A stretch of 64,000 nt of DNA from positions 124,001-188,000 of the forward strand of contig JAHQRK010000019.1 in the NCBI GenBank assembly GCA_019828595.1, written 5' to 3'. Source of the DNA: Aphanomyces cochlioides. Taxonomy: Eukaryota; Oomycota; Saprolegniomycetes; Saprolegniales; Verrucalvaceae. Shown piece after piece: positions 37,845 through 50,300 of this stretch. The translations under genes were made by a program, and so were the position numbers. The notes under the pieces are model-generated. The model did no database searches, was not told the DNA's origin, and saw nothing but the letters and a program-made list of their open reading frames with translations. Position 1 is the first letter of the stretch. The number at the start of each line of letters is the position of its first letter.

Positions 37845-39023
37845 GTGCGTGAAGCCGCTCGCCTCGGAAGGATTGATATCCTGACTATGCTCATGAACCA
37901 CTTTCCGAACGTCGCGCTTGCGAACGTGTTTGTGGATGCAGCTTGGGCTGGTCATACCAACGTCTTGGAATGGTTGTGGGATGTCCATGGCGAGCCTGGG
38001 TCGCTCGACTGCTGGAAAAACGTCTTGCGAAACCAACAATTCCAAACCGCGGAGTGGATCATTTCCCGAAAATTGCTCACTGCCACCGAAGTTGAAGCCC
38101 AACCGGCTATGTTTGATTTTTCAGCACCAGTGTCGTCGATTGAGATGGTGGATCTATTGCATTCAGTCAGCCATCCGCTAGACAAACTCTGTCCTACCAC
38201 TGTGGAAGTTGCAAAATATCTCCAAAAGCATGGCATTGTCTTTAGCTCATTGCATCTTGAGGGTGTGATCGATTGTGCCAAGGCAGATGATTATAGAGAC
38301 CATTTGGAGGTGGTGAAATACTTCCATAATAATTGCCCTTCGATCATTTTCAAAACTCAAGCCATGGACATTGCCGCAAGAAACGGACTGCTCGATATTG
38401 TTGATTTCCTTCATAAAAATGGCACTGAAGGCTGTACGCCGGCTGCCATGGAATATGCAGTACGATGTGAGCATTTGCAAGTGGTCGAGTACTTGACAAA
38501 ACATTGCTCAGAGTGTGCTTCGATCGATTTGCTCCACGAAACAGCCCATGCTCATGTGGATGTGCTCTCAATGGATCCATACGCCAGAGAATCCTTGACA
38601 CCATCAGCTTTTGAAGTCTTAAGGGCCTTGGGAATTTGGCATGGACAAATCTTCACGATCTTACCTGTCGTACGACGTCAAAGCGAGGGAGCTATTCAAG
38701 AGAGCAGTATGCTTCTCACTGACGCCGTTCATTTTGGTCAAACCGACCACCTGAAACTCATTGACGAGCTCTACGGTTTATCTCCCATAGAGATCGAACA
38801 GGCCATCGAACAAGTAATTGAATTCGGCGCGCTCCATCTCTTCAACACACTCTGGGAGATGCTGGAATGCCGTGACGGTTTCAGGAGAGACTTCCTGATT
38901 CATATCAAGCTGCTTTTGCGAAAAACAGCACAGCAGTTTTGGTACTCGGGGCCGTGGCGACCATATCGTCGAAAAATCAGCGCTCGCTTGAGACAGCTTT
39001 TGTCTCATCAGCCAATGTCCTAA
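37845..39023 (+). pseudogene. Ankyrin-repeat gene, 3' half, separated by the Maverick
   Basis: The frame continues from the 5' half: VREAARLGRIDILTMLMNHFPN, FVDAAWAGHTNVLEWLWDV, IAARNGLLDIVDFLHKNG and YAVRCEHLQVVEYLTKHC are ankyrin units. The natural stop is at 39021-39023. No start codon or promoter of its own is evident, so this half is probably silent while the element is present. Host-like codon usage and absence of further lesions show that the break is young. Confidence 0.88.
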
Positions 39024-39131
39024 GTGAGTTTTTTTAATCCTCATGGCGATGATGTTTGAGCGTTAGTGAGCTTTTGCTATTGTCCGTTGACGAAGTGGAG
39101 CAACAGAGTTATGCCTTCGAGTTAAACAGTC

Positions 39132-39563
39132 TTAATAGTCTTGTGACGCTGAATCCTTTCCCTTCTTTCCTTCCTTCGAGGATGTAGCAGACGAACTCTT
39201 CTTCGGGAGTAAAACGTTGTGGATGTTGGGTAGCACGCCCCCAGATGCAATGGTTACATTTCCAAGCAATTTGTTCAATTCTTCGTCGTTTCGCACAGCT
39301 AACTGAATATGGCGAGGGATAATGCGAGACTTTTTGTTGTCACGGGCAGCATTGCCAGCCAATTCCAAAATTTCAGCGCATAGGTATTCCAACACTGCGG
39401 CCAAATAGACTGGAGCACCGCCTCCAATACGCTGAGCATATCTTCCCTTTTTCAAAAATCGTGCAACGCGGCCCACGGGAAATTGGAGTCCAGCCTTCGC
39501 TGAACGCGACGATGTCTTGCCTTTCTTCCCTCGACCACCGGTTGCTTTCCCTTTGCCGGACAT
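39132..39563 (-). CDS. H2AX: Histone H2A.X, copy 1
   Basis: 143 residues from the ATG at 39563 ([16 protein letters not shown]). The histone fold is complete: [34 protein letters not shown], acidic-patch region [17 protein letters not shown] and [16 protein letters not shown]. The C-terminus SASQDY carries the SQ(D/E)-aromatic motif phosphorylated after DNA breaks, so it is an H2A.X form. The extra N-terminal codons of the longer frame are 5' leader. A CCAAT box (GCCAATCAC) lies about 55 bp upstream. The copy at 46157 is nearly identical in protein but differs in codon usage and in the tail. Confidence 0.95.
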   Translation of the reverse strand: MSGKGKATGGRGKKGKTSSRSAKAGLQFPVGRVARFLKKGRYAQRIGGGAPVYLAAVLEYLCAEILELAGNAARDNKKSRIIPRHIQLAVRNDEELNKLLGNVTIASGGVLPNIHNVLLPKKSSSATSSKEGKKGKDSASQDY

Positions 39564-39923
39564 GGCTTCAAATTGAGAAATGGCGAAAAACGTTGAAAGT
39601 TGTTGCAATGTGCACATTCTGCCAATCACAACTTTCCCGAAAAGTCCGTTGGTGCACCTTCCACACGGTTTGACAATCTTAGCATTGTAGGTTTTGAGAA
39701 GTTGAGCCATCTCAGAGCAGCAAAACGTGGCATCGTCTTGTGGAGAAGGCGATCAATCCTCAGTAACCCAAGTCGTCAAGGAAACCAAGGATGATGACAC
39801 TTGAGAATTGAGAGTTCTTCTGGAAAATATCCCAAGCTGAGAAGCTGATGTTCCACGATAAAGTAATTCGCACTGTGGATATACATGGTTGACACTTGAG
39901 TGGGTCCTGGTTCGTAACGAAGG

Positions 39924-41756
39924 TCAATGTCCCAAGACTTTTCGTGCATTCAGGATCGCAAGTGCTTCTTCACACAGCAGAATTCGTTGGACAAGCATAC
40001 GAACAATATCATCATCCAAGTAACTGAAGTCCTCCTCCTCCAAAAGCGTGTCTTGAGCTAGGTCCTCGCTGGCAAGGGCTACTGAAGGTTGCTGATCAAG
40101 CAGCTTGGTCTTGTCAACTTGTTTGTCACGCACCTCGGGCTCATTTGAGTCTCCACGCTCTTCAGTCTTTGGTTCGGAGTTGATGACTGGTGTCTTTGCT
40201 CCATCAGCCCATGAGAGAACGACGCTCGTGACGAGGTTATCCACAATATCTCCAACAGCAATATCTTCTGCTTCACTTGATGATGTGACCTTCGCGATGT
40301 CTTTAAGAGGTCCATTCGAATCAGGTGCTTTTGCAAGTAGGTCGTCTGAAGATGTTTGTCCTGCGTCATATACCTGATATATTTCCGCTGGGGCGTCTAT
40401 CGCTTCCATTTCGTCAAAAATACTTGTAACTTGATCTGGTGACTCTTTATCCTTTACTTCAGGGTGGATTGGAGGGAGAGGCAAGTGGTTTCGATTTCGA
40501 AATGCAATGCCTATTGATTTCTTGTACTCTGTAGATACTTCCTCTTTCTTTTCGTTCGAAGTGTCAGCGATCTCCATCGGTATGTCTGCTGTAGACTCTG
40601 GTCTAGACACTTGACGGCTTTCTTCTTCAGGGGGTGACTCTCCTGTAGTTGCTGTGTCAGTTTGCTGATTCTCATTCGACGGGTTAAAAGCGTCCACGTC
40701 ATTTGAGTCTTCATGAGGCAGTTCGATTGCACTCTCATTTTCAACTGATACCCTCTTAGTCTTTGAAGATTCCAAGTTTTCAGGTTGACACTCGAATAAA
40801 TCTTCCTCTGTCGATTTAGCAACAGATTCATGTGCTTCGCCCAAGTTGACATAGTCGTTTGGAAATGCACTTGTAGGAGACACGGCAACTGATGGCACGT
40901 CAAGCTGGAATGCCGACAGTCTTCGTTCAATTGTAAGGTCAAACGATGATGGGGACACAGACATGACGTCTCCTCCATAGAAGAAGTGTTGCGTGGGTGG
41001 AGCGAATGATAGCGGCTCGATAGAGGGTGAGAAAGGGGAGTCGATTAGGTGGCTATTGAGTGTATCTTCAGTCCATAATGATGGGAGGCCAAGCCGTGAT
41101 CGAAGACGCTGAATTGTCACCTCAGGATCTTCGACCAAGACGTCTTCAGGACGAGAGGCATACCACGATGACTCAATGCTGCTGTTTATTGACAAGGACG
41201 GTGCCTTCTCTTGATTCAACGGCTCATCAAATGATCGATGCGTTGACATTGAAGTCATCTGTCTGGCGTCAGAATGCAAAAGAGATTCTATTGACGAATG
41301 CGCAGGAGAGGGTAGTCCAGCAATGACGTCCAAGGTTGATTCGTCGAGATCTGGGCTTCGTCGAGGCGGCACATTTTCTTCTGACGCTTCGTTAATTGTA
41401 TCGAGATGAGGTGGTGGTGTTGGTGGCGGTGGCGGTACAGCCAATGGCGAAGAAGGTGGCGAGGCAGTTGCGAGTTCATCCATTGACATGGCTTGATCAT
41501 GTGTGCTCCGACTCATCTGACTATGCATCGAGTCGAGATCTTCATCGTAGTAAACATCGTTTGAGAGTGCATCAACATCACGGGACTGCTGCAACTCGTG
41601 TACTTCACTCCTCTGGGGCTTTTCATTCTGTGATGCTTTATCCACCCACCAAAAGTCTTTCTCCCTTTCTTCTCGTGCTCTTTCTCGCTCTTCTCTTGAC
41701 GTTGGTGGCCCGCGAAAGCGTCGAATGTACGTCGCTATCGTCGATGTCCTTTCCAT
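39924..41756 (-). CDS. Large acidic disordered protein with conserved N-terminal basic motif
   Basis: 610 residues from the ATG at 41756. The N-terminus MERTSTIATYIRRFRGPPTSREERERAREEREKDFWW contains the RFR..PPTSRE.R pattern that I associate with PROSER3-like and centrosomal proteins; this is a weak recollection. The rest is low-complexity: proline runs at about 107-117, many Ser/Glu/Asp, no folded domain visible. The end (SYLDDDIVRMLVQRILLCEEALAIL) looks helical. No introns are needed. Located 182 bp downstream of the RCC1-BTB gene on the same strand. Function unknown. Confidence 0.6.
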   Translation of the reverse strand: MERTSTIATYIRRFRGPPTSREERERAREEREKDFWWVDKASQNEKPQRSEVHELQQSRDVDALSNDVYYDEDLDSMHSQMSRSTHDQAMSMDELATASPPSSPLAVPPPPPTPPPHLDTINEASEENVPPRRSPDLDESTLDVIAGLPSPAHSSIESLLHSDARQMTSMSTHRSFDEPLNQEKAPSLSINSSIESSWYASRPEDVLVEDPEVTIQRLRSRLGLPSLWTEDTLNSHLIDSPFSPSIEPLSFAPPTQHFFYGGDVMSVSPSSFDLTIERRLSAFQLDVPSVAVSPTSAFPNDYVNLGEAHESVAKSTEEDLFECQPENLESSKTKRVSVENESAIELPHEDSNDVDAFNPSNENQQTDTATTGESPPEEESRQVSRPESTADIPMEIADTSNEKKEEVSTEYKKSIGIAFRNRNHLPLPPIHPEVKDKESPDQVTSIFDEMEAIDAPAEIYQVYDAGQTSSDDLLAKAPDSNGPLKDIAKVTSSSEAEDIAVGDIVDNLVTSVVLSWADGAKTPVINSEPKTEERGDSNEPEVRDKQVDKTKLLDQQPSVALASEDLAQDTLLEEEDFSYLDDDIVRMLVQRILLCEEALAILNARKVLGH

Positions 41757-41937
41757 GTGGAAATGCGATCTCCAATGGAAAAAAAGAAAATGACAAAAAT
41801 GAGAAAAAAATTGGAATTTTCCTTGACCCCCCACAAACACAAGATTCTTATCCATAAACTCTTCTACAACCTGCACCGGGAAGAGTGTGATGATCGCTTT
41901 AGATGTAGCATTACTGGCATGTCTTGTGCTGGTGGAA

Positions 41938-44900
41938 TTAGGCTTTCGATTCGACGAGTTCAGAGGTTTGGAGCATCATGTCGCATTGAGTTTTAAGGCG
42001 CTGGAGATTCAAACTACACCACGATTATAAACATACAATGAAGGAAGAGCGCACCTGTCGGCAATTTCCCAGCACATCGATGACACGTCGGGCGATTTGG
42101 CCAAAGCGACGAGCTTGGAGAGGATATTTGTGCAGACATTGACGAGTCCGTCGAGGCCAAGCATGTTGGCCATCATCAGTAGCGGAACCACTAAATCAGA
42201 TTTTAGTTATCTCGTTCCTGGGTTGATGGCAGTACCTTGGTCGAGCTCCATCGATTCGAATTCAACGCGGGATCCGGTGTAGAGCCATTTTAGAGCAGTT
42301 TTGAACATTTCGACACGCATGCCGTCGGCAGCCATGCCAGCCATCGAAAGCGCACTTGTCGACGATTCTCGAAATCGCCCAGACAACATGGTGGCAAAGT
42401 AGTCCACTTGGTTCAAGATAACTTGATGCGCTGGAATACGCTCTTCTGTGCCGTCAGGGGATGGCCACGTGAACCAAACGTCGGCAAAATCTTCCTGCAG
42501 AGCAACATGCGCCATGTCCGTTGCAAAGCTTGACACCAAAGCTTTTTCTCCGACGAGTAAGCCTGCACGCATCTCACACCGAGCAACTAAAATCCCCTGG
42601 CCAACATGTTAATATAACAGATGGTTGATGCAGTACCAGTCCAAACGCCTCGGAGACGACAATCAATGCTCGAATCTTATGCGCGGCAACATCCAGGCGA
42701 TCCGTGTAGAGATACGTCAAGACAGCTTTCAGGACCTAGAAATTCAGGGTTCAGTTATCGAGGAAAAGCATTGGGAAGGAACCGGAGCATCAAGTGGCAA
42801 GTCTGGGAAGTGCAAAGCCACCACTGATGAGTCCTCCTCCTCTGCCATTGAAGCTACTGCCGATCGGACATAGCCATACAAGAATGGACATCGCGCTTTC
42901 AGGAGCAACTTGTGCACTGGAAACACAACCTACGACAGGTTTATTTGGACTTTGAGATGAGCGACTATACTTTTGTTTTTGGCAAAGTCAGCGTGATGTC
43001 ACTCATCTACAAAGGCTTAGCTGAATTCACGATGAAATTGAACCTTCGTTGTCTCAGGAATCACAAGCGAGCGGAAATTCATTGCGTGCGGGGATCCAAC
43101 GTACTGCACGATCGCTCCAGACTGATTATAACCAGCCTAACATCACCACGTGAGTTTGGAATTCTGTAGAGATTGATCAATTTACCATGATACGAGTAAC
43201 ATTGTAGCCATTCAGCGACTCAACCCATTGCGGCGCTGTCGTCGTGAGAAAGTGGCCAAGACCGAGCACGCCGAACCTAATCACGACGTCAGAACAAAGT
43301 TGTCACAAGCTATAAAGCTCTTACGAATTCCAGCCCCACGAATAGATCTTGCCGTCCCGGCTCGTGCTCATTGTGAAATGTGAGCCTAGACACTCTAAAT
43401 AGCATGTCTTGGTGAAGAACATTTACCGCAGCAGACGGAGACCATCGGTACATCTGCAAGGGACATTTGCTGCCGAGGAATAAAGTATTCACGGGGATCG
43501 TATAAATCCCGTCCGGCATACGACACTCCATGCTAAAAAAGACCATGAGCAACTGAAAAATTCGAAAGATCGACGTACTTGGCCATATTCACTATGACCC
43601 CACGTATAAACACGTCCTTCACTGTCGACCGCCGCACTATGATGGCTGCCCTGCACCAGACGCACAGTCAGGCAGCTAATTGATACCATGTCTTACCGCA
43701 CCGACACTCACAATGGCATCAAGGATGCCTTGCACTAGCTTTGGCACCTAAAGTCGAAGATTACTCAATGGACTTCATATATTAGGCGTACGGCAAAGGA
43801 ACGGCGAGTTCCATGACCAAGTTGTCCCAATGCCCTAGTGCCATGTGCCTTACAATGCATTGCATGTCATGATTGTGTTACCCAAGACCCCAAGTAAAGC
43901 AACGAGCGACTCCATCGAGTCGCACCTGGGCTAAATTGTGCTGTTGGCCACACACAATGTCTTCCACAAACAAGCCTTGGAACGCTTTGATCTGTGGACC
44001 AGTCAGTGTCACCAGCATCGTTTCATACTCTTTGCACCTTTTCGAACTGCACGACAGTATTTGAATGCCCCAAACCAAGCTAATCAGTGCATTTTCGTTG
44101 ATTCGACCAAGTTGCAAGGTGTCTTACTTGTCCATGCTCATTGTAGCCACAGCTGAAGACTTCGCCTTTAGAACTGAGCGCTAAATTGTGCCCCGATCCA
44201 GCTGAGACTTTAATGATGAAATGCCCGACCAAGGACGCTGCTAAGCGTGGAATGGATTGCCGTCCGCGATGCTAGAGCACATTGTCAGTGACTTTTTTGT
44301 ACGAGAATTCGTACCAGTCTGAATTGGTCCATTCCTTGTTCAAAATCACTCACTTGGTTTGTTCCTTCACGATATTGAGCCTCAGCATCACGTACGACAC
44401 GCGCCAAAATGGGGTCATTCTGCGCTAGTGCATTCTGCTCTGCAAGACCGACAAGCATTCCGGAAGCTCCATCGGTGGCTTCTTCGATCTCGTCTTTGTC
44501 GCTAGCCGTGTCATGTAGTAAGCCCCACATGTACACTTGTCCCGTGATTGTTGTCGCCTCGTGTGAGCATAAGAACACCATGATGACTCGAAGAATATAC
44601 CATGGAGTGGATATTGCCGCATGACACGTTCACGACAATATGCTCTTCGAGGCTCTTGATTTTAGTCGGTATCGTTATGTCTTCGCGCGGCTCACCTTGG
44701 CCTAATTCTCCGTCTTTTCCACGTCCCCTGGAATAGCTCAGTCGCTCTTGTCACTGACAGGAACCCATACCACGAGTAGACGTCGCCAAATTCAGTCACG
44801 GCGAGCGCATGGTTCTCACCTGCTGCAAAATCCATGATCACTTCACTGCCGAAATGTTCGACAAACGTCTATGCACATGCAAAATTAGCTTTTATACTTG

Positions 44901-45055
44901 CCCACAAGACTCACCGGATAGACGACTGTCTTCTCGCGCTCCGTTGCTTGAAGATCACACGCACAATTCTTTCCCCACACGTACAACGCCATGCCACTCG
45001 CCGTCCAAGTCTGCTTATGACCTTCCTGATTTGCATCAACATCTTCTACCAACAT
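41938..45055 (-). CDS. RCC1-repeat and BTB-domain protein, many introns
   Basis: The start at 45055 gives MLVEDVDANQEGHK.. then MALYVWGKN, the first RCC1 blade. Further RCC1 units are spread over short exons: AAGENHALAVTEFGDVYSW, GRGKDGELGQ, TITGQVYMWGLL, HNLAQVRLDGVARCFTWGLG and GSHHSAAVDSEGRVYTWGHSEYGQ. Two BTB/POZ regions follow: VHKLLLKARCPFLYGYVRS (about 42900) and IPAHQVILNQVDYFATMLSGRFRES (about 42430). Introns are short; the last (42020-42042, GTATGT..GTAG) joins ..DRCALPS to FLNLQRLK.., with the stop at 41938-41940. Known: RCC1-BTB proteins act as adaptors of cullin-3 ubiquitin ligases; RCC1 propellers can also act on small GTPases. The exact substrate is unknown. Confidence 0.8.
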
Positions 45056-46156
45056 TCACGTATCCGGATAAATATTTTCATTTAATTCAAAATTTTCGAG
45101 TGAATATTCAGTTTATCCTATTTTAGATATTCGAATTTGAATTGTCTACATTTATTCATTATTTATGGGGTTCTTCCGTTCGATTATTTTCATTTTCGAA
45201 GAAGTGTCGTTTTGACAACGTGGATCGACGGACCTGAGCATGTACTGTCGCTTGATGAGCTCGTCGTAGAACAAAATGGAGCAGTTTTGTTCAAACCGAT
45301 TGAAACGACCTGCGAGAGGAAGGTAGACTTCTTGCAGCACTCTACTTCCAACGCACTTTTGATTCTAAACACGGTCAGATATGTTCAACGCGACAAATTC
45401 CACAGCAGATATAAACGATATCTATTGTTCTCAAGTCTTTTGGAGCAAGTCGTCCTTCATGTAATGTAGGTGGCCCCATTGGCACTAGCACCAGCACCAT
45501 TCAAATGCTTGATTGTGGCGGAACACTACCACCTGCCAAGCTACATCACCAAGTCCAATAGGCACTCGATAAGTTAGCTGCACCTCTGACGTTGCACGTT
45601 CCCACTCGAAGCAGCATAATTCATTTTGAATGACTTGTCGTGCGATTACTTATATAACTTCATCCCGAATGTCCGAAGCGTCGTAAGTAGTGCCTCCGAC
45701 TCAAGATAGTAGTGAAGGTTCCGTTCCAGAGCCCATTCATCAACGAAGTTAGCGCACGACAACCATCCATCGTGGTTCTGTTACACAAGCCGTTGAAACT
45801 TTGCACGTTAATTGGAATCATCGCAGACCACTTTACCAGCATTGGTGTCCTGGATAGGTGCTACATGACGTTCGTCAACTCCAGCCACGGGACTGCCCAA
45901 TCCACTCTGTGGCCAAGCAAGCTTCCAAGCAGTGTTTCCACCAAGTCACATCCACAACTATGAAGAAACTATCCATAACATGTCTATGGAGCGCTCGTCT
46001 ATCTGTATATCAGAGGGCATCCTAGTCAAATGAGCTCAGCTATAAATGGGCACAGTGGACAAAAACAACTTCTCAACGAGAGGGTGGCTTTGAAAAAAGC
46101 CAGGTGAGAAAACATCACGTGATTTGGATCACGCGTTGCAGAGGTAGAGTGTTGAC
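45056..46156. other. Intergenic, no supported gene
   Basis: About 1.1 kb between the RCC1-BTB start and histone H2A. Several frames of up to 110 codons exist on both strands (for example YLPLAGRFNRFEQNCS on the minus strand near 45300), but none has known motifs or consistent splice signals. It could contain a decayed gene. Confidence 0.3.
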
Positions 46157-46591
46157 TTAATAGTCTTGCGAGGCCGAGCTCTTGCTCTTCTTGCCATCCT
46201 TGGTAGGGACAACACCGGTGGCGCTCTTCTTGGGCAACAAGATGTTGTGGATGTTTGGCAACACACCACCGGAAGCAATCGTGACATCGCCCAACAACTT
46301 GTTCAATTCTTCATCGTTGCGGACGGCCAATTGAATGTGGCGAGGAATGATACGGGACTTCTTGTTGTCGCGAGCGGCGTTACCGGCCAATTCCAAGATT
46401 TCGGCGCAAAGGTATTCCAACACGGCGGCGAGGTACACAGGGGCACCACCACCAATACGTTGAGCAAAGCGGCCCTTCTTCAAGAAACGAGCGACACGAC
46501 CGACAGGGAATTGAAGGCCGGCCTTGGACGAACGGGACGAGGCCTTGCCCTTCTTGCCGCGGCCACCAGTTGCTTTTCCTTTACCAGACAT
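46157..46591 (-). CDS. H2AX: Histone H2A.X, copy 2
   Basis: 144 residues, [25 protein letters not shown].., complete histone fold, tail [21 protein letters not shown] ending in the SQDY damage motif. More GC-rich and codon-biased than the copy at 39132, suggesting that this is the highly expressed S-phase gene. It is transcribed divergently from H2B (start 46807). Confidence 0.96.
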   Translation of the reverse strand: MSGKGKATGGRGKKGKASSRSSKAGLQFPVGRVARFLKKGRFAQRIGGGAPVYLAAVLEYLCAEILELAGNAARDNKKSRIIPRHIQLAVRNDEELNKLLGDVTIASGGVLPNIHNILLPKKSATGVVPTKDGKKSKSSASQDY

Positions 46592-46806
46592 GAGTTCTTG
46601 AGCGCAAATTTAAAAATGACCTTTGCTGAGACTAATTTTGCCGCGATGAAAAATCCCGCCAATCAAAGTTTAGTATATCACAGTGGACCAATCAAATATC
46701 AACAAAACGAGCCAAGTAAATTTGGATCGAGAGTATCCGGAATTCCAGATATGAAATCGGAGCATCCGAATTTGACCATTATCGAATTGGAGTTCACGTG
46801 ATCAAC
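46592..46806. promoter_or_regulatory. Divergent H2A/H2B promoter with CCAAT boxes
   Basis: A 215-bp spacer with CCGCCAATCAAAG (about 46655) and GGACCAATCAAAT (about 46683), two CCAAT boxes 29 bp apart in the same orientation, giving TTTGATTGG on the minus strand. No classic TATA box was seen. The layout fits coordinated S-phase expression of the pair. Confidence 0.7.
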
Positions 46807-47163
46807 ATGGCCAAGACCCCTAGCAAGAAGTCCGCCAAGGCCCCCAAGAAGGCTGGTGACAAGAGCAAGAACCGCAAGGCTAAGCGCATTGAGTCGTACT
46901 CGACCTACATCTACAAGGTGTTGAAGCAAGTTCACCCTGAAACCGGTATCTCCAAGCGTGGCATGTCCATCATGAACTCGTTCATCAACGATATCTTCGA
47001 ACGCATTGCGTCTGAAGCTGGCAAGTTGAGCCGCTACAACAAGAAGTCCACCTTGTCTTCCCGCGAAATCCAAACCGCCGTGCGTCTCATGCTTCCTGGT
47101 GAATTGGCCAAGCACGCCGTGTCCGAAGGCACGAAGGCTGTGACCAAGTTCACTTCGGCCTAA
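46807..47163 (+). CDS. H2B: Histone H2B
   Basis: 118 residues from the ATG at 46807 ([18 protein letters not shown]); an earlier in-frame GTG is not used as a start. Fold motifs: [61 protein letters not shown] and the C-terminal helix [22 protein letters not shown] with the Lys normally ubiquitinated in the AVTKFTS context. Short N-tail typical of protists. Confidence 0.97.
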   Translation: MAKTPSKKSAKAPKKAGDKSKNRKAKRIESYSTYIYKVLKQVHPETGISKRGMSIMNSFINDIFERIASEAGKLSRYNKKSTLSSREIQTAVRLMLPGELAKHAVSEGTKAVTKFTSA

Positions 47164-47384
47164 ATTGTCGGCTTGCGAGCAATGAGACCTTTTCCCTGTG
47201 TGGGCGTCTCTGCCTCCTCTATATCCTGGTGTTTATTAACACCACCCTCTTTCTAAGAAGTTGAATGTTGTCCAGATCATGAAATATTTATTTGAATTGA
47301 TGGGTTTGTCCTGTGGCAGATGGTCTACATGACAGGTTCTCAGGCGGTGGGGGGCAAATCCTAGCCGATGTGAACAGCGACCTC
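47164..47384. other. 3' flank between H2B and the DMXL gene
   Basis: 221 bp with no gene. The two transcripts converge here. No histone stem-loop (GGC..TTTT..GCC) was recognised after H2B; the mRNA is probably polyadenylated. Confidence 0.4.
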
Positions 47385-50300
47385 CTACACAGGTAATGCC
47401 GTCGTGACTGGAGTCTGGTATCGCTGAATGATGCCATCTGTGCTGCACGCGTAAAAGAAGTCTTCTGTTGCAAAAGTGTCGGTGATACCAATTATAGTCT
47501 ATGGCATTGATGAGCAGTACAAGATTGTCAAAAGTACCGGAGCAGTGGTCGCAAATGAGGATGCATCACCGAGAAACGACGGTTGCTTCGGCTTCCCACT
47601 TGTCCAGTTCGATAGTTCTCGAAACAAGGGCAATGACCAAATCTACACATGTTACCGATTTATAGTCGAGATCAGTGGGTTCGTGGTACCTTAACATCTC
47701 CCGTGGCTGAACCTGACAGCACGCAGTGACCTTTTGGATGCAACGCCAACGCCGTGATTGCACTATCATGAGCAGTCGACACGGTATAGAGCACTCGTTG
47801 GCGTCGAACGTCAAATATATTGAGTGAGCCGCTTTCACCACCAGATATCAAAAGCTGCAACAAACTAAGCAATATCAGGCAGAAAAATATACCTGATGTC
47901 GAGATGAAAACACAACTGATGCGGCACCAAGAGGATGACACTGAGGAGCACATATCAAAGCTTTATGGGGAGGAAGCAGAGTGTCCCAGAGGCACAAATT
48001 CTTTTTCCTACAGGGCTAATATGAAGATGATAGATTGATGACTGTACTTGGTCGAGAGGCCAACTGATGCTACACAACTGCTTGCGTTTAAGAAGGCAAA
48101 GTCACGAGTTCCTCGATTATGGCACTAGGAATGTCTTGTGAGCATGAAATCACAGGATTTTGAACCTGTAGATGCGCATAGCAAGCTACAGCGCCTTCAC
48201 TTGCAAAGTTCCACAAGTAGACGTAACCCAAAGCGTCACAGGCACCAAGCTAGAGGGAAACATACATCAATAGAATTGCAAGCACAATAACTCACAATGT
48301 GACCAGTGTTTGCAAAGCGAATCCGATGTACATCGCGCCGAGGAGTCGTAAGCGGCGCCAGGGCATTCTAACGACATTGAAGTCTCGAAGTACAGGGCAA
48401 GAGTCGTACTGTTGCTGGTAACACTTGGTGTTCAAATACATTGCACGATGACGTCTCGTCGAATCTCCACACTTCGATCGTGCCTTTGACAGTTCCGCTG
48501 CAAAAGAGTGGCAAAGACGGATGCGACTGAACCGCAATAGGCTTGTAGCTCCCCGTTCCTTTGCTGTCTGGTTGAGGTGATATCACGCTTGGTGTTGGAG
48601 GTTTGACCTAGCAAACGCAACGAATAAGACTAGCTGAAACACTATGGAAATAAGACTTGATCGCTCTCGCTGGCAAAGAACGCAGTTGGTGGTGTGAACT
48701 TCGCATTTACATGTAGCTAGAAGGGCATGATGAACTGCAAACCAGACACAATCGTACCTGACAATTTGACGTGTCGCTGGACGTTTTGGGGGGCTTTTTT
48801 GCAAGTGCTCGATAGATAAAGCGGCCATTCGTAAAGACTACAGTGTTCTTTTGCTGGTTGTTGCAGCACATCGCTCGAATATGCTCCCCAGGGACATCGC
48901 TGCGATAAATCACTTCAGTGAACATATCGGGAGGTTCAATTCGTTGAACAGGATCAAATTCAAGAGATGGAGATGGCACCAACAATTGAAAGAGTTTATG
49001 CCATTCACAGGAAGGCGTGCACGAGCAAGATGTAGGAGACACGACCCGGGGAGTGTAATAATCCTTCCAATTGCTTAAAAGCTGTTGAGCCAATGTCAGT
49101 TGATCTGTCAGTCTTTGAACGTGTTGCTCCATCGTGTCGTGCACTGCAGCCATAAGTGCAGACCAGTAAGGGCATTTGGATGACGGTGTCTTTGATATTG
49201 AAGTCGAGAGAAGGAGCTGGATCATTGAATATAAGTAAGGCAAATCACGTCGTAATGATGGCATCAAGCGAGGTTTGAATTCCAAACATGTTAGGCATTG
49301 GTCATAACCACTGGAAGTGATCTCTTTCTGGGGGCACATGAGGCTCAGTAAGCGGACAAGGCAACATCCTGGCAAACTAGTTGCATATACGGGAAAGACA
49401 ACAGCAAGCGCTGTGTAAATAGCGGCCGTGGCCACTCGAACCAAGCCGGGCTCTTCATCTTCTACGAGATGGAGGTATTGAACTAATGTCAGAGCAGCTT
49501 GCAGAACCCATTTTGGAACTGACGATATAGCTTGCAATGAGCTCGTAATGATAGCTATTTGGTCAAGCACAGGTTGAGACGTATTTTGAAGCCACCGGGA
49601 CACGATCATCCATGCAATCGGGGAACAACGACGTAGCAAACAGGCAACCTCTGATGGTAAAATTTGAGGGAAAAAGCTCCAAGCTTGCTCAACTTTATCC
49701 TGTAGATCAAGCGACACTGGGGCTGTGTTTTGCTGACGGAGGGATTCGTCTAGAGACTCGAGGAAGGGGGGACAAATCGTTTGAAGTTGATGTTCTAAGC
49801 AAGCCAAACTTATTTCGTGTCGAAGCGACTGAGCCCATGTCCATTGAGGCAAGTACTCATTTGAAGAAAATACTTCAGCCATATCAGCAAGTACACTGTA
49901 GCTCAAATAGTAATGGCCCTGGGCATGCAATCTTGATGCAGCCTAGAATGAGATGAGAGCTCTGCGGATGGGTGTTAGTTACCATGCAGTGAAGGGAAAT
50001 GCAGCTGGCTTCTTGTTCTTCTCGAATAGTATGTCGAGCATGTTGCACCAATTGGCATCCGTTGTAAAGAGTTGCGCCCAAGACACGCCAATACGTGCTC
50101 GATGTTGTTTGGAACACACAAGTCATAGTTCCAGCAGGTTTTGTCAAAAAGGGATCCAAATCCAACCTATTGTTGACGAGAAACGAGCAGAGACATTGCA
50201 TGTACACATCGTTGCAGCTTTTCGCCTTCGTCAACAATGCAGCTAGGATGAATTGTTGAGTAGTGGGTCCCAAGTCTGAAAGCGAAGATGGCTCTGAGAG

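Noticed and set aside
45137..45469. 110-codon plus-strand ORF between RCC1-BTB and H2A
   Set aside because: No ATG-context, motif or splice support; frames of this length are expected by chance in 1.1 kb.
46798..46806. H2B starting three codons earlier
   Set aside because: The first codon is [11 protein letters not shown] at 46807 is the normal histone start.
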